A stretch of DNA of 64,000 nucleotides from BOG-908 sp965198825 (GCA_965198825.1 CBDAQB010000003.1:1798001-1862000), one strand, 5' to 3'; counted from the first letter of the stretch, positions 16,961 through 26,071 are shown. The notes: a model not told the origin generated them from the sequence alone. A program made the numbers and translations.

Positions 16961-17076
16961 GTTCTTTTTTGAAAAAAAGAAACAAAAAAAACTTTTGCTA
17001 TGTGGGACCGAGATCGTGGAAACGCCCGGCCTCAGGGTCCAAAAGTTTTTTGCTTCTTCTTTTCAAAAAAGAAGTG
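16961..17076. repeat. AT-armed inverted-repeat element, copy 2
   Basis: Same arms as copy 1 (GTTCTTTTTTG..AAAAAAAGAAC; GCTTCTTCTTTTC..AAAAAAGAAG) around a GGGACCGAGATCGTGG centre. It lies 12 bp past the sulfotransferase stop, between two genes on the same strand. Confidence 0.85.
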
Positions 17077-17107
17077 CTTTCTTCCTGCTTCCAAAACAAA
17101 CCACAAC

Positions 17108-17145
17108 CTGACACCAGCCTGACAAGAACTGACAGCAACCTGACA
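17108..17145 (-). promoter_or_regulatory. Four CTGACA repeats with 11/10/11-bp spacing (Pho-box-like array)
   Basis: Perfect CTGACA hexamers start at 17108, 17119, 17129 and 17140. On the minus strand they read TTGTCAG-GTTG-CTGTCAG and TTGTCAG-GCTG-GTGTCAG, the same 7+4 unit seen upstream of the other uptake genes. The array is ~170 bp before the phosphoesterase start. A further CTGTCAT occurs at 17193. Confidence 0.55.
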
Positions 17146-17315
17146 AGTAAAGCGACCCTCACCAACCCACTCACTATTAACTTTTAACACTTCTGTCATC
17201 GTTTCGTGTGCGTCCGGCTCCAGTTCAGCCTCTATACCGCCTCACCGCCTGAAATCCTGAGGGCCGCGCCTGCGCGGCCCGAGGTCGATGCCAGCGGCTA
17301 ATTGGAGGTGACCTC

Positions 17316-20087
17316 ATGACTCGCAGTGAACGTTTGCGCCCGTTGGCGGGCTTATTGGCCTTGGGGCTTGCTTCCCCGGCGCTGGCCGCTCCCTCAAAGC
17401 CCTTCCCGACGTACGTGGCAGGTCCGCTGCCCAAGGGGGCCTATGTTGTCTCCACCGGCCAGATCATCACGCCAGCCGGCACACAGGTGAACCTCGGCAT
17501 TCGCGTCCGCGCCAAGGCCGTAGCCGTCAATCCCCGCATGGGCAGCCGCACCGGCGCGGTGCTCACCATGGGCGCCACCCAGGCGGTCGAAGTTTTCGAC
17601 ACGATGACCGGCGATATCCTGCAGGAATACCTTCCCTTCCAGGACAGCAGCGGCTCCTACGGCGGCATCACCTACTCGGCCGACGGCAAATACCTGATGT
17701 TCAGCCAGGACAGCAGCAACGTCGCCGTGGCGCAGGTTGGCCCCACCGGTTTGCTGACGGACTACGCCCACATCCCCGTCCCGCCGGATAATTCCCAGAT
17801 CGCCTGCTTCCCCAACAGCCCGATCGGCGACTACGGCCGCCCCTGCGGCGAGTTCTACACCCCCAGCACCTCCTATCCCGGCGGCGTCGCGTTCGCGAAG
17901 GACGGCAAGAGCGCCTACGCCCTGCTGAGCCAGAACGACACGCTCGCGACATTCGACCTGACGCAGAACCCGCCTGTCGTCACCAACCAGCTCCGCGTCG
18001 GCAATGCGCCGCACAGCATCCTGATCGACGGGCAACGCGCCTTCGTCAGCAACGAAGGCGGCCGCGCCGCGACAGCGTCCGACTTCACGGTCCTGTCCGC
18101 CGGAACGCCCATCGTCGCCGACTACACGAACGGCTCCGCCACCACCGGCACGGTCTCCGTGGTCGACCTCACGACCCAGACGGTGAAGGCCACCATCAGC
18201 ACCGACCTGCACCCGACCGGCATGGCGCTGTGGGGCACCTACCTGCTCGTCGCCAACACCTACAGCGACACCATTTCGGTGATCGACACGCACGTGAACA
18301 AGGTCGTGCGCACGATCAACGTGGGCCTGCCGATCGCGGTGCCGAACCAGTACAAGCCCGCCTACGGCGCCTCGCCAGTTTCCATCGCCGTCGACGCCAC
18401 CAAGAACGTTGCCTATGTCGCACTCTACAACGCCAACGCCATCGGCGTCGTGGACCTGAGCGAGGCCACGACCAAGCCTGTCCTCGGCATGATCCCTGTC
18501 GCCTTTGCTCCCGCCTCGGTCGTGCTCGACAGCGTGCATAACCAGCTCGTGGTCGCAAACGACAAGGGCATCGGCACGCGCCTGTCCTTCGAGACCGATC
18601 ACGGCGTGACCGGCTACAACACCCACCAGGACAACGGCACCGTCAGCCTGGTTCCCATCCCCAACAAGACGGAACTCGCGCTCTACACAACGCAAGTCCG
18701 CCAGAACAACCATTGGGACCTCGCGGCGAACATCGCTTCCGCGGGCAATCCCGATCCGAACGCCGCACCGGTGGCGATCCCCGCGCACATCGGCGAACCC
18801 TCGCTCATCAAGCATGTGTTCCTCATCATTCGCGAGAACCGCACCTACGACCAGATCCTGGGCGACGTTCCCGCGGGCAACGGCGCGCCCGAGCTTGCCG
18901 TCTTCGGCGGCAAGGACACGCCGAACATGCACAATCTGGTCACGCGCTTCCCGCTGCTGGATAATTTCTACGATCCCAGCCGCCAATCCGCCGACGGACA
19001 CCAGTGGATCGTGGAAGCGATGGCGCCCTACCAGGATGACATCCAGGCGCCTGACTGGGTACGCAGCTACCCCGGCGGCAATGCAGGCGACGCCCTCGCC
19101 TACACCAAGAACGGCTTCGTGTTCCAGGAAGCCGTCCAGGCCGGGCTTTCGCTGAAGATCTATGGCGAATACTCGGAAAACGAGTTCTTCCCCACCAAGC
19201 TCGGCCATCCCAGCTGGCTGCAGTTCTACCAGGACACCCAGGCCTACGAGTCCGGCAAGGAAGCCCGACTCAAGTATCAGAATGCGGTGCAGGTGGAATC
19301 ATCCGTCCCCGTCGTATCCGATCACCTGATCAAGAACTTCCCGCAGTTCGACCTCAACATCCCCGACCAGTTCCGCGTCGATCTCTGGGAGCAGGATTTC
19401 AGCAAGGACCTCGCGAACAGCACGGTGCCGACGCTGAGCATCCTCTGGATCATGTGTGACCACACCGGCGGGCCGCCGACGCCCGACGCCCAGCAGGCGG
19501 ACAACGATCTTGCTGTCGGCAGGATCATCGACACCATCAGCCACAGCACCGTCTGGGCGAACTCGGCGATCTTCATCGAGGAAGACGACGCGCAGAACGG
19601 CGTCGACCACGTGGATGGGCACCGCAGCCCCGGCTACATCGTCAGCCCCTACGCCGTGCAGAACGGGCCGACCGACCATACCTACTACACCCAGGTGAAC
19701 ATGACGCGGACGATCGAGCAGATCCTCGGCCTGTCGCCTTTGAACCAGTACGACCTGGTCGCCTCGCCCATGCTGACCGACTTTACCAACACGCCAAACA
19801 CGGCGCCCTGGACGCATGTCGCTAACCAGGTTCCGCTGGATATGGGCGTCACCACAAACGCGATCGCCAAGCCGAATGCCATCCAGACAGGCTGGCAGAC
19901 GCTGAAGAACAAGATGTTCGCCGGAAAAGCCGCGCAGGCAGACTCGGTCGATCCGGACACGCTGAACCACTACGACTGGTACGAGAGCACGAACTACACC
20001 AGGCCGTATCCTGGAGAATCAAAAGTGCGTCCCGCGTCCGAGTTCGAGGACAAGGCTGCGCATCCTGATGGCGATCTAGGCGACTAG
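17316..20087 (+). CDS. Exported YncE-like propeller + acid phosphatase-like phosphoesterase
   Basis: A 923-residue exported protein with a signal peptide ending near APAL-AAPS (residue ~25) and GGAGG before the ATG. Residues ~60-480 form a seven-bladed YncE-type beta-propeller (GGITYSADGKYLMFSQ, GMALWGTYLLVANTYSDTIS). From residue ~500 comes a phosphoesterase domain of the acid phosphatase/phospholipase C-like family (PF04185-type): HVFLIIRENRTYDQILGD, then LDNFYDPSRQSADGHQW, and a metal motif in FIEEDDAQNGVDHVDGHRSP. The fusion is a known architecture in proteobacteria. It is likely periplasmic or secreted and releases phosphate from organic esters. Confidence 0.87.
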   Translation: MTRSERLRPLAGLLALGLASPALAAPSKPFPTYVAGPLPKGAYVVSTGQIITPAGTQVNLGIRVRAKAVAVNPRMGSRTGAVLTMGATQAVEVFDTMTGDILQEYLPFQDSSGSYGGITYSADGKYLMFSQDSSNVAVAQVGPTGLLTDYAHIPVPPDNSQIACFPNSPIGDYGRPCGEFYTPSTSYPGGVAFAKDGKSAYALLSQNDTLATFDLTQNPPVVTNQLRVGNAPHSILIDGQRAFVSNEGGRAATASDFTVLSAGTPIVADYTNGSATTGTVSVVDLTTQTVKATISTDLHPTGMALWGTYLLVANTYSDTISVIDTHVNKVVRTINVGLPIAVPNQYKPAYGASPVSIAVDATKNVAYVALYNANAIGVVDLSEATTKPVLGMIPVAFAPASVVLDSVHNQLVVANDKGIGTRLSFETDHGVTGYNTHQDNGTVSLVPIPNKTELALYTTQVRQNNHWDLAANIASAGNPDPNAAPVAIPAHIGEPSLIKHVFLIIRENRTYDQILGDVPAGNGAPELAVFGGKDTPNMHNLVTRFPLLDNFYDPSRQSADGHQWIVEAMAPYQDDIQAPDWVRSYPGGNAGDALAYTKNGFVFQEAVQAGLSLKIYGEYSENEFFPTKLGHPSWLQFYQDTQAYESGKEARLKYQNAVQVESSVPVVSDHLIKNFPQFDLNIPDQFRVDLWEQDFSKDLANSTVPTLSILWIMCDHTGGPPTPDAQQADNDLAVGRIIDTISHSTVWANSAIFIEEDDAQNGVDHVDGHRSPGYIVSPYAVQNGPTDHTYYTQVNMTRTIEQILGLSPLNQYDLVASPMLTDFTNTPNTAPWTHVANQVPLDMGVTTNAIAKPNAIQTGWQTLKNKMFAGKAAQADSVDPDTLNHYDWYESTNYTRPYPGESKVRPASEFEDKAAHPDGDLGD

Positions 20088-20106
20088 CAGAAGGAGGAAG
20101 GGAGCA

Positions 20107-20220
20107 GTTCTTTTTTGCAAAAAAGAACCAAAAAACCTTTGCGACCTGGGACCGAGATTGTGGAAACGCTCGGCCCCAACGTCCAAAAGTTTTTTGCTTC
20201 TTTTTTTCAAAAAAGAAGTG
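20107..20220. repeat. AT-armed inverted-repeat element, copy 3
   Basis: Arms GTTCTTTTTTGC..AAAAAAGAAC and GCTTCTTTTTTTC..AAAAAAGAAG around a GGGACCGAGATTGTGG centre. It lies between the convergent ends of the phosphoesterase and tonB, fitting a shared two-way terminator. Confidence 0.85.
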
Positions 20221-20266
20221 CTTCCTTCCTTCCCCCACCGCGCCACAAACGGCCGCAAGAAATCCT

Positions 20267-21061
20267 TTACTCTTCCTGCGACAGCCTGAACTGCACCCAC
20301 ACCAGCATCGTGCGTCTCTGAGGCCCGATTTCGGCGGGAGGACCAGGGATGGCCGCACGGGTCACGGCAGCAACGGCGGCAGTGTCCAAAGCGCCGACAT
20401 GGCTGCTTTCCGCAACAGAGGCCTGCTCGACCGCACCGCGCTCGTAATCGAACCGCACCTGGGCTCTCCCCTCCCGATGCAGCAGCCGCGCCGACGTCGG
20501 GTAGAGCGCTGCGTCCTGCACCGCTTGCCTGATCCGCGCCTCCCAGTTCGCCAAAGCCTGAAGCGCGCCGTTCGAGGGCGTAGTGGCCGGGGTGGCCGGA
20601 TGCTCGACCGGCGACGACGCTTTCACCGGCATGGGAGGAGCTTCGGTTTTGGTCGCGGCAACAGGCAAGTCCTGCAGGCGGGCTAGCCGATCGGTATCGC
20701 GCCGGATTGCCCTGCGCGGCGCTACGAAGCCGTGCTCGCTGGGCGGCAGGGCCATCGGCTGTATGGGCGCGAGCGTCGCCAGTTCCTCTTGGGTCGAAGG
20801 CGAAACATCGCTTGAGGCCAGGGTTTGCGGCGCGGGCGTCGGCTGAGGCGTGGGTGCGGGAACGAAGACGACAGGCAGGCTGGCTTCCGCTGGCACGGAG
20901 GGCATGCGCCTTGCCTCGAACAACAGCCCCAGCGCGCCGATTACCGCGATATGAAGCCCGGCGACCACAACCACCGTGGATGCGCGCGGACCGCTCCGGC
21001 CCGCCCGACCGGCATCCGATCCTTCGCGGCCAAAAGCCGGAACGGTGAGACTGGCATCCAT
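20267..21061 (-). CDS. tonB: Energy transducer TonB
   Basis: A 264-residue TonB. One membrane helix lies near residues 28-48 (STVVVVAGLHIAVIGALGLLF), followed by a Pro-rich periplasmic spacer (PTPQPTPAPQ). The C-terminal domain has the family pattern YPTSARLLHREGRAQVRFDY, then LDTAAVAAVTRAAIPGPP. It couples the proton gradient (via ExbB-ExbD, not in this window) to outer-membrane receptors. Placement immediately next to TonB receptor 2 suggests it is a dedicated TonB for this block. No strong ribosome site is seen before ATG 21061. Confidence 0.9.
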   Translation of the reverse strand: MDASLTVPAFGREGSDAGRAGRSGPRASTVVVVAGLHIAVIGALGLLFEARRMPSVPAEASLPVVFVPAPTPQPTPAPQTLASSDVSPSTQEELATLAPIQPMALPPSEHGFVAPRRAIRRDTDRLARLQDLPVAATKTEAPPMPVKASSPVEHPATPATTPSNGALQALANWEARIRQAVQDAALYPTSARLLHREGRAQVRFDYERGAVEQASVAESSHVGALDTAAVAAVTRAAIPGPPAEIGPQRRTMLVWVQFRLSQEE

Positions 21062-21096
21062 CAGCGTTTAATGCCCGCCTTCGATACGAAACTCAC

Positions 21097-21114
21097 GTGT
21101 CAGTCTGCGGTCAA
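21097..21114 (+). promoter_or_regulatory. 11-bp-spaced GTCA repeat upstream of tonB
   Basis: GTGTCAG-TCTG-CGGTCAA lies 36-53 bp upstream of the tonB start. It has the 7+4+7 spacing of the other sites but runs opposite to the gene. A single further GTCA (21134) lies nearby. Confidence 0.4.
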
Positions 21115-21152
21115 CTTCAAATGTCTTGCGACTGTCACAATCGCCCGCCGCG

Positions 21153-23447
21153 TCACAGCGAGACGGAGAGCGAGACGAAGCCGCTGAAGCCGGGATCGGT
21201 CCAGAAGAGGGATGTGCCCGCGGCCGTGGCGCCGGCATAGGCGATGATGCTGTGATCGTTGATGAGGTTATAGAGGTTCAGCCCGATGCGAACCTTGTGC
21301 TTGCCGAGAATGGGCCCGTTGAACGGAAAGCTGTAGCCGATTGCCAGATCGAGCGTCTGGTAGGGTGCGATGGCGGTGCTGACGGTCGGCCGCCCCGTTG
21401 AGGTCTGACCATTCAAGCCGAATTGCTTGCCGATCTCCTTCACGAGCAGGGAGCCGTAAACATTGTCCTGCTCGCGGAAGATGCTGTTGCGGCTGAAGAT
21501 GAAGCCTCCCGTCGCGGTGTTCTGCGGGGCCTGGTAGATGTGGGTGCCGTTGCTGAAGCGCGCGTCGTTGAGCGAACCGTTGCCGTAGAACGAAACACCG
21601 CCGCCGATCTTGTAGGTCCCCTCGGCCTCTATCCCGCGGTAGAGCGCGTCGCCTTCGTCGAAATACAGCGTTCCGGCCGGCTCGGTCACGCTGGCAATGT
21701 AATTGGTGAAAGGGATGTAGTAGGCGTCGGCCGCCAGCGTCAGCCGGTCGCGCTCGTAGCTGGTGCCCACTTGGTAGTTGGTGGTCTCCTCAGGCTGGAT
21801 GACAGCGGGAACCGCCGTCTCGAGCGTGCTGAGCGGCGGCGCCAGATAGCCCTTGGCGGCCTGGAAATAGGTCGTCCAATACGGTGTGATCTTGTAATGT
21901 GCGTCGATCGACCATTGCGCCTTGTTGTAGGTCGCGTTCGTCTCGCCGGTGGGCGTGCTGCCGAGAATGCCGGTATCCAGCTCACGCGTGACGGAGGTGT
22001 ATTTCACGCCGGGTGTAATCGTCAGTCCAGGCAGGGGCCGCCAGGCAAATTCGATATAAGGCTGCGCGGTCACCAGGCGGTCGTGGTATTGCTGGTTGAA
22101 GACCGAGCCGGTGGCCTTGGTGGCATAGCCTGCGTCGCCCCGGCTGAAGTCGATCCGGCTGCGATAGACGCCATTGCTGATATAATCGAACCAGGCGCCG
22201 AAACGCAGCTCGCCGAACGCGACATCCTTGGTGACCCGGGTGACCGATCCCCAATCGCGGAAGTCATTGTGCTTGGACACGCCAGGCACGTCGTCGGCAG
22301 GATTGATCCTGATGCCGCCGATATAGGCCTTTGTGCCGCCCTTCATGATGTTCGGCGTGGTGCCGTTGGGATCGGCGCCTTCCGTGCCGCTGCGAAAATA
22401 GCTGTCGGTGTAGGGCGTCTCCTCGATCGCCCAGCCATCGCCCAGCGAGGAGGCGATGCGGATATACTCGAAATCGGTGTCGTAGCGGTCGAAATTATAG
22501 CCAGAGTAATCCTGCGAATGCGGATTACCGCTGAGGCCGTAGTCCGGACCGTATTTGGCGAGCTGCGCCAAGGTGCTGCCGTAGGCGGTGTCGCCTGTGC
22601 TGTTGTTGTACATGCCGACGAAGGTCACCAGCGTGTTCTCGCCGATCGGCTGTTCCCACTTGCCGAACGCATTGCTGCGGTTCGTGGTGACGCCTGTAAG
22701 ATAGGCGCCGCTCTGCAATCGCGACAAATCGAGAAAGCCGCGTCCGCCGTTCAGGGCGGCCTGCGACCCGCTGTCGATTTCGGCGCCGTAAAGCTGTTCG
22801 CCGAAGCTGCCGAAGGTGGAGTAGGCCTCGGCCCCGAAAACATCCGACGGCAGCTTCGAGTAAAGCCCGAGCGTGCCGCCGAAGGTGGCATAGCCGATGG
22901 TAGAGGCAGTGCCCGGTCCGCGGTCTACCGCCACGCTGCCGAGGTCATGCGAGGTGAAATAGGTCGCACTCTGCGGTGCAAAGCTGCTGACTGTTCCAGG
23001 CAGCACCAGATTATCAAAAGTCGTGTTGAACTGGCTGTATTGGAAGCCGCGAATGCTTTCGCCGTAGTTCTGTTGCGAGACGGGACCCGCAGGCTGGATG
23101 TTCATCAGGCTGGGCGTGAATTTCACGAGTTCGTCGTAGTTCTGTGACGGGATCGTCGAATTATCGATGAAGCTTTTCCCGACGACCGATGTCGGCTGTG
23201 CTGCCTCGAGCGGAGAGCGGCTCGGCGCCAGGGCGGCAGCGCTGCCTGGCGGCGGCGCCGCATAGGGACCGTTATCCTGCGGCAGCGAGGTCTGCGGGGC
23301 GTTCGCGTTGACCGTACCGAGATCCGTCGGCGCTTGCTGAGCCTGGGCTGGCCAAACGCCGCTGAGGGTGACGACGGCGATAACGAGTGCCACGGACTGG
23401 GCGGAGCGCTCCTCCATGCCGGTCGAGAAATCTCGTACACACCGCAT
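21153..23447 (-). CDS. TonB-dependent outer-membrane receptor 2
   Basis: A 764-residue receptor. From ATG 23447 (GGAG upstream) the n-region is MRCVRDFSTGMEER, followed by a hydrophobic signal core ending in PAQAQ; an alternative ATG at 23417 gives a shorter signal peptide. A spacer rich in Pro and Ala precedes the plug (YDELVKFTPSLMNIQP, NYGESIRGFQYSQFNT, VAVDRGPGTASTIGYATFGG). The barrel ends in FVSLSVSL. Its substrate is unknown. It lies upstream of tonB on the same strand (92-bp gap) and is divergent from the two-component genes, so the four probably form one regulatory unit. Confidence 0.9.
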   Translation of the reverse strand: MRCVRDFSTGMEERSAQSVALVIAVVTLSGVWPAQAQQAPTDLGTVNANAPQTSLPQDNGPYAAPPPGSAAALAPSRSPLEAAQPTSVVGKSFIDNSTIPSQNYDELVKFTPSLMNIQPAGPVSQQNYGESIRGFQYSQFNTTFDNLVLPGTVSSFAPQSATYFTSHDLGSVAVDRGPGTASTIGYATFGGTLGLYSKLPSDVFGAEAYSTFGSFGEQLYGAEIDSGSQAALNGGRGFLDLSRLQSGAYLTGVTTNRSNAFGKWEQPIGENTLVTFVGMYNNSTGDTAYGSTLAQLAKYGPDYGLSGNPHSQDYSGYNFDRYDTDFEYIRIASSLGDGWAIEETPYTDSYFRSGTEGADPNGTTPNIMKGGTKAYIGGIRINPADDVPGVSKHNDFRDWGSVTRVTKDVAFGELRFGAWFDYISNGVYRSRIDFSRGDAGYATKATGSVFNQQYHDRLVTAQPYIEFAWRPLPGLTITPGVKYTSVTRELDTGILGSTPTGETNATYNKAQWSIDAHYKITPYWTTYFQAAKGYLAPPLSTLETAVPAVIQPEETTNYQVGTSYERDRLTLAADAYYIPFTNYIASVTEPAGTLYFDEGDALYRGIEAEGTYKIGGGVSFYGNGSLNDARFSNGTHIYQAPQNTATGGFIFSRNSIFREQDNVYGSLLVKEIGKQFGLNGQTSTGRPTVSTAIAPYQTLDLAIGYSFPFNGPILGKHKVRIGLNLYNLINDHSIIAYAGATAAGTSLFWTDPGFSGFVSLSVSL

Positions 23448-23465
23448 CCGTCAGCTCCACGTCAG
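23448..23465 (+). promoter_or_regulatory. 11-bp-spaced GTCAG repeat at receptor 2 start
   Basis: CCGTCAG-CTCC-ACGTCAG abuts the receptor 2 start codon and overlaps its ribosome site when ATG 23447 is used. It lies in the divergent gap with the response regulator. Confidence 0.4.
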
Positions 23466-23667
23466 AGACAAGGACGCGGGCTTAGGGGTTCGGCCAACAG
23501 GCCAAAAGTTAAGGTTTTATGATTGTGGCGCGGATACCGCGGCGCGAGAAAACCTGCCTTTCCGGTTCGAATGAGGTCGCTCAGGCCGCACCTCGGCGCG
23601 GTCGGGTTGCTTGACATAGGCCTGCGCCGCCCTCCTACGCTGCCCGCATGAAGCCTGGAAAACGCAC

Positions 23668-24366
23668 GTGAAGCTTCTGCTCGTCGAAGACAATGCATCA
23701 CTGACCGAAATGATTTCGGGCTTCCTGCGCGAGCGGGGGTTTGCCGTCGATGCGGTGAGTAACGGCGCCGATGCGCTCTCGGCAGTGTCCACAGCTTCCT
23801 ACGACGCCCTCATCCTCGATCTGGGACTGCCTGACATAGACGGCCTGGATGTCCTGCGTGCGCTGCGCGGGCGCGCAACGCCCCGCGAGTCCATGCTGCC
23901 CGCGCTCATCCTCACGGCACGCGACGGCGTCAGCCATCGCATCACAGGACTGAACGCAGGCGCCGACGACTACATCCTCAAACCTTTCGACCTGGCCGAA
24001 TTCGAGGCACGTCTGCGTGCCGTCCTGCGTCGCCCCGGCGCGCGCGATACGCCCCTCCACAGGTTCGGCGACGTGAGCTTCGACAGCGCGAGCCGGACCG
24101 GCCATGTGAACGACCAGAATCTGGATCTCACCAGGCGCGAAGCAGCCTTGTTCGAGGAACTGGTGCGAAACCCAGCCTGCGTCGTTGTCCGCGATGTGCT
24201 GGTGGAACGGCTCTATGGCCTGGATGAGGACGTCTCCGCCAACGCCCTGGAAGCGACCATTTCGCGTGTGCGGCGCAAGCTCGCATCGCACCAGGCCGCG
24301 GTGAAGATCGAAACCTTGCGCGGCATCGGCTATCGGCTGAGCCTCGGCGCAGACCAGGCGCCGTGA
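23668..24366 (+). CDS. OmpR-family response regulator
   Basis: A 232-residue DNA-binding response regulator starting at GTG 23668. The receiver domain has the acidic pair (VEDN), phospho-acceptor Asp51 (LILDLGLPD), Thr in LILTARD and Lys in YILKPF. The C-terminal winged helix contains LTRREAALFEELVRNPACVV and ends in the typical IETLRGIGYRL. It overlaps the histidine kinase by 4 bp (GTGA). Being OmpR/PhoB-type, it would bind direct repeats at ~11-bp spacing, which is the pattern at nearby promoters. It resembles QseB/TctD-like regulators more than a typical PhoB, so direct control of phosphate genes is inference. Confidence 0.92.
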   Translation: MKLLLVEDNASLTEMISGFLRERGFAVDAVSNGADALSAVSTASYDALILDLGLPDIDGLDVLRALRGRATPRESMLPALILTARDGVSHRITGLNAGADDYILKPFDLAEFEARLRAVLRRPGARDTPLHRFGDVSFDSASRTGHVNDQNLDLTRREAALFEELVRNPACVVVRDVLVERLYGLDEDVSANALEATISRVRRKLASHQAAVKIETLRGIGYRLSLGADQAP

Positions 24367-25472
24367 CCTGGCTGCGCACGCTGCGCGGCCGGCTCGTCGC
24401 CGCCATGCTGTTCATCCTGCTCGTGGCTGTTGGCATCTCGTCTTTCCTCGACAGGGTCGATGCCGGCCCGGCCGTATCAGCCGAAGATGAGCCATATCAG
24501 GATGCGCTGGTTCTGGCCGGGTTCTGCGTGCCTGCCCTCATCCTGATTTGGCTTGTCATTACATGGAGCTTGCGGCCGCTCGCACGCGTCTCCCAGGAGG
24601 CCAGAGGCGTGGGGCCGATGAACCCGCAATCGCGGCTCTCCGAGACGGGGCTGCCCTCGGAAATCCTGCCGCTGGTGACCGCGGTGAACGGCGCGCTGGA
24701 CCGGATGGCGGAGGCCTTCGCCGCAGAGCGGCGCTTCACCGAAAATGCTGCGCACGAGCTGCGGACACCGCTTGCCGTCCTCGGACTGCGCCTGCAGCGC
24801 GCCAGGCAGTCGGGCAGCGCCGTGCCGGATTGGACCGACATCGATGCAGATCTCCGGCAGATCAACCGCCTGGTGACCCAGATGCTCGATCTCGCCAGAA
24901 AGGAGAACGCGGGACGGGCCACGGAGGGCCTCGTGCAGCCGGTGCTGAACCTCTCGCGCGTCGCGCGGGAGGCGTGCGCGGCCATACTGCCCATGGCGGA
25001 GAGCCTCGGCAGGGCGGTCTCGATTACCGTGCCCGAGATCATACGCGTCCGCGGCAATGCCGACGATCTTCGCGACGCCCTCCGCAATGTGCTCGAAAAT
25101 GCCGTTCTCCACGGGGGCGGCCAGATCAGCCTGACCGCCAGCCTCGACGAGGGACGCCAACAAATCGTGCTGCGCGTGTGCGATGAAGGTCCGGGCTTCG
25201 ACCCCGCAACGGCGGAGACGCTGTTCGAGCGGTTCCACAAGGGATCCAGGTCGCCAGGGACGGGGCTCGGACTATCCATCGTCCGCGAGGTATTGCGAAG
25301 CCATGGCGGAGACGTCACGGCCCTCCCCGGCCCGCCTGGGCGGCTGGACCTTGTCCTACCTTGGATCAGCCAACCTGGCCCGGCCGTAAACTCGGCGGTG
25401 AGCATGGGAGCGGAAGCAGCCGCATCGCAGCTGCCGTCCCGACCAGCCAACCGCCACATTGACGAAGCGTAA
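24363..25472 (+). CDS. Sensor histidine kinase
   Basis: A 369-residue membrane kinase starting at GTG within the regulator's stop. Two membrane helices (~9-28 and ~48-68) enclose a very short periplasmic segment of about 20 residues, so the signal is probably sensed in the membrane or through a partner. A HAMP-like linker leads to the H-box ENAAHELRTPLA (His131). The ATPase domain has the N-box (NVLENAVLHG), G1 (DEGPGFD) and G2 (GTGLGLSIV). It phosphorylates the response regulator just upstream. The C-terminal ~40 residues are an uninformative tail. Confidence 0.92.
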   Translation: MTWLRTLRGRLVAAMLFILLVAVGISSFLDRVDAGPAVSAEDEPYQDALVLAGFCVPALILIWLVITWSLRPLARVSQEARGVGPMNPQSRLSETGLPSEILPLVTAVNGALDRMAEAFAAERRFTENAAHELRTPLAVLGLRLQRARQSGSAVPDWTDIDADLRQINRLVTQMLDLARKENAGRATEGLVQPVLNLSRVAREACAAILPMAESLGRAVSITVPEIIRVRGNADDLRDALRNVLENAVLHGGGQISLTASLDEGRQQIVLRVCDEGPGFDPATAETLFERFHKGSRSPGTGLGLSIVREVLRSHGGDVTALPGPPGRLDLVLPWISQPGPAVNSAVSMGAEAAASQLPSRPANRHIDEA

Positions 25473-25491
25473 CGATAACAGACCTTACGAT

Positions 25492-25505
25492 TTGCACTTG
25501 TGCAA
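25492..25505. promoter_or_regulatory. Palindrome upstream of Flp pilin
   Basis: TTGCAC-TT-GTGCAA is a perfect 6-bp dyad about 75 bp before the pilin start. It could be an operator; no matching regulator is identified. Confidence 0.35.
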
Positions 25506-25577
25506 TCAGGGGTTGCGTATTAGGTCTGGCTGCCATCGGACACTCTACCGTTACGTCTTGCCATGGAGGAGTATTTT

Positions 25578-25751
25578 ATGAACCATTTGAGATTGCTGCC
25601 CTGGGCCAGAGTGCTGACGGACAAGAGAGCCGTCACATCGCTGGAATATGGCATCATCGCCAGTATACTCGGCCTGACTTTAGTCAACATCTTCAAGATC
25701 TTCGGATCTAACCTCTCGTCCCTTTTCACCCACGTCGGCAGCGCAATCTAG
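25578..25751 (+). CDS. Flp-family type IVb pilin
   Basis: A 57-residue pre-pilin. ATG 25578 was chosen because GGAGGAG (25565-25571) is placed correctly before it. A short basic leader (NHLRLLPWARVLTDKR) precedes the processing-site pattern AVTSLEYG, with Glu five residues after the expected cut, then the hydrophobic assembly helix IIASILGLTLVNIFKIFG. Flp pilins form tight-adherence (Tad) pili. No tad/cpa genes or prepilin peptidase lie nearby, so this is an orphan copy whose machinery must be elsewhere, if present. Confidence 0.85.
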   Translation: MNHLRLLPWARVLTDKRAVTSLEYGIIASILGLTLVNIFKIFGSNLSSLFTHVGSAI

Positions 25752-25915
25752 CGGCCTTGCCGTCGCAAATTATACGATTTTTCGCCGGGATCGCTTAGCC
25801 GGTCCGTTGAAGCAGCTTGCCGCTGCGCGAAAACGTTCTTGATTTGTTCGTTCCAGCCGCTATGTTGCCATGGAGGCAATTGCCTTTCGGCAAACGCGCG
25901 GTTTTGGAGGATCGA

Positions 25916-26071
25916 ATGTCAAGGATGATGCAACTGGTCGCCATGGGCGCCGTGGTCGGTTTAGTCGGCGGTCTGGCAAGCGGACACATGGCCCTGTGGC
26001 CGGTCGTCGGCATGATGCTCGGTGCCGCATGGGCGAGAATGCCGGAACCCTCTGTTCCCGCCCGCTCCTGA
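25916..26071 (+). CDS. Small hypothetical membrane protein
   Basis: A 51-residue protein, MSRMMQLVAMGAVVGLVGG onward, with one or two short hydrophobic stretches. ATG 25916 has GGAGG five bases before it, the main support for the gene. Gly/Met-rich helices (VVGLVGGLASGHMALWPVVG) suggest insertion in the inner membrane. No family recognised. Confidence 0.55.
   Translation: MSRMMQLVAMGAVVGLVGGLASGHMALWPVVGMMLGAAWARMPEPSVPARS

Noticed and set aside
17394..19208. 600-residue minus-strand frame over the phosphoesterase
   Set aside because: Antisense shadow of the propeller-phosphoesterase gene, with Val/Asp/Gly-biased composition and no family match.
20076..20358. Short frames through the AT-armed element
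   Set aside because: Poly-Lys/Phe peptides encoded by the repeat arms; recurring at every copy, so not genes.
21423..23147. 574-residue plus-strand frame over TonB receptor 2
   Set aside because: Same reason: the receptor on the other strand is unambiguous.
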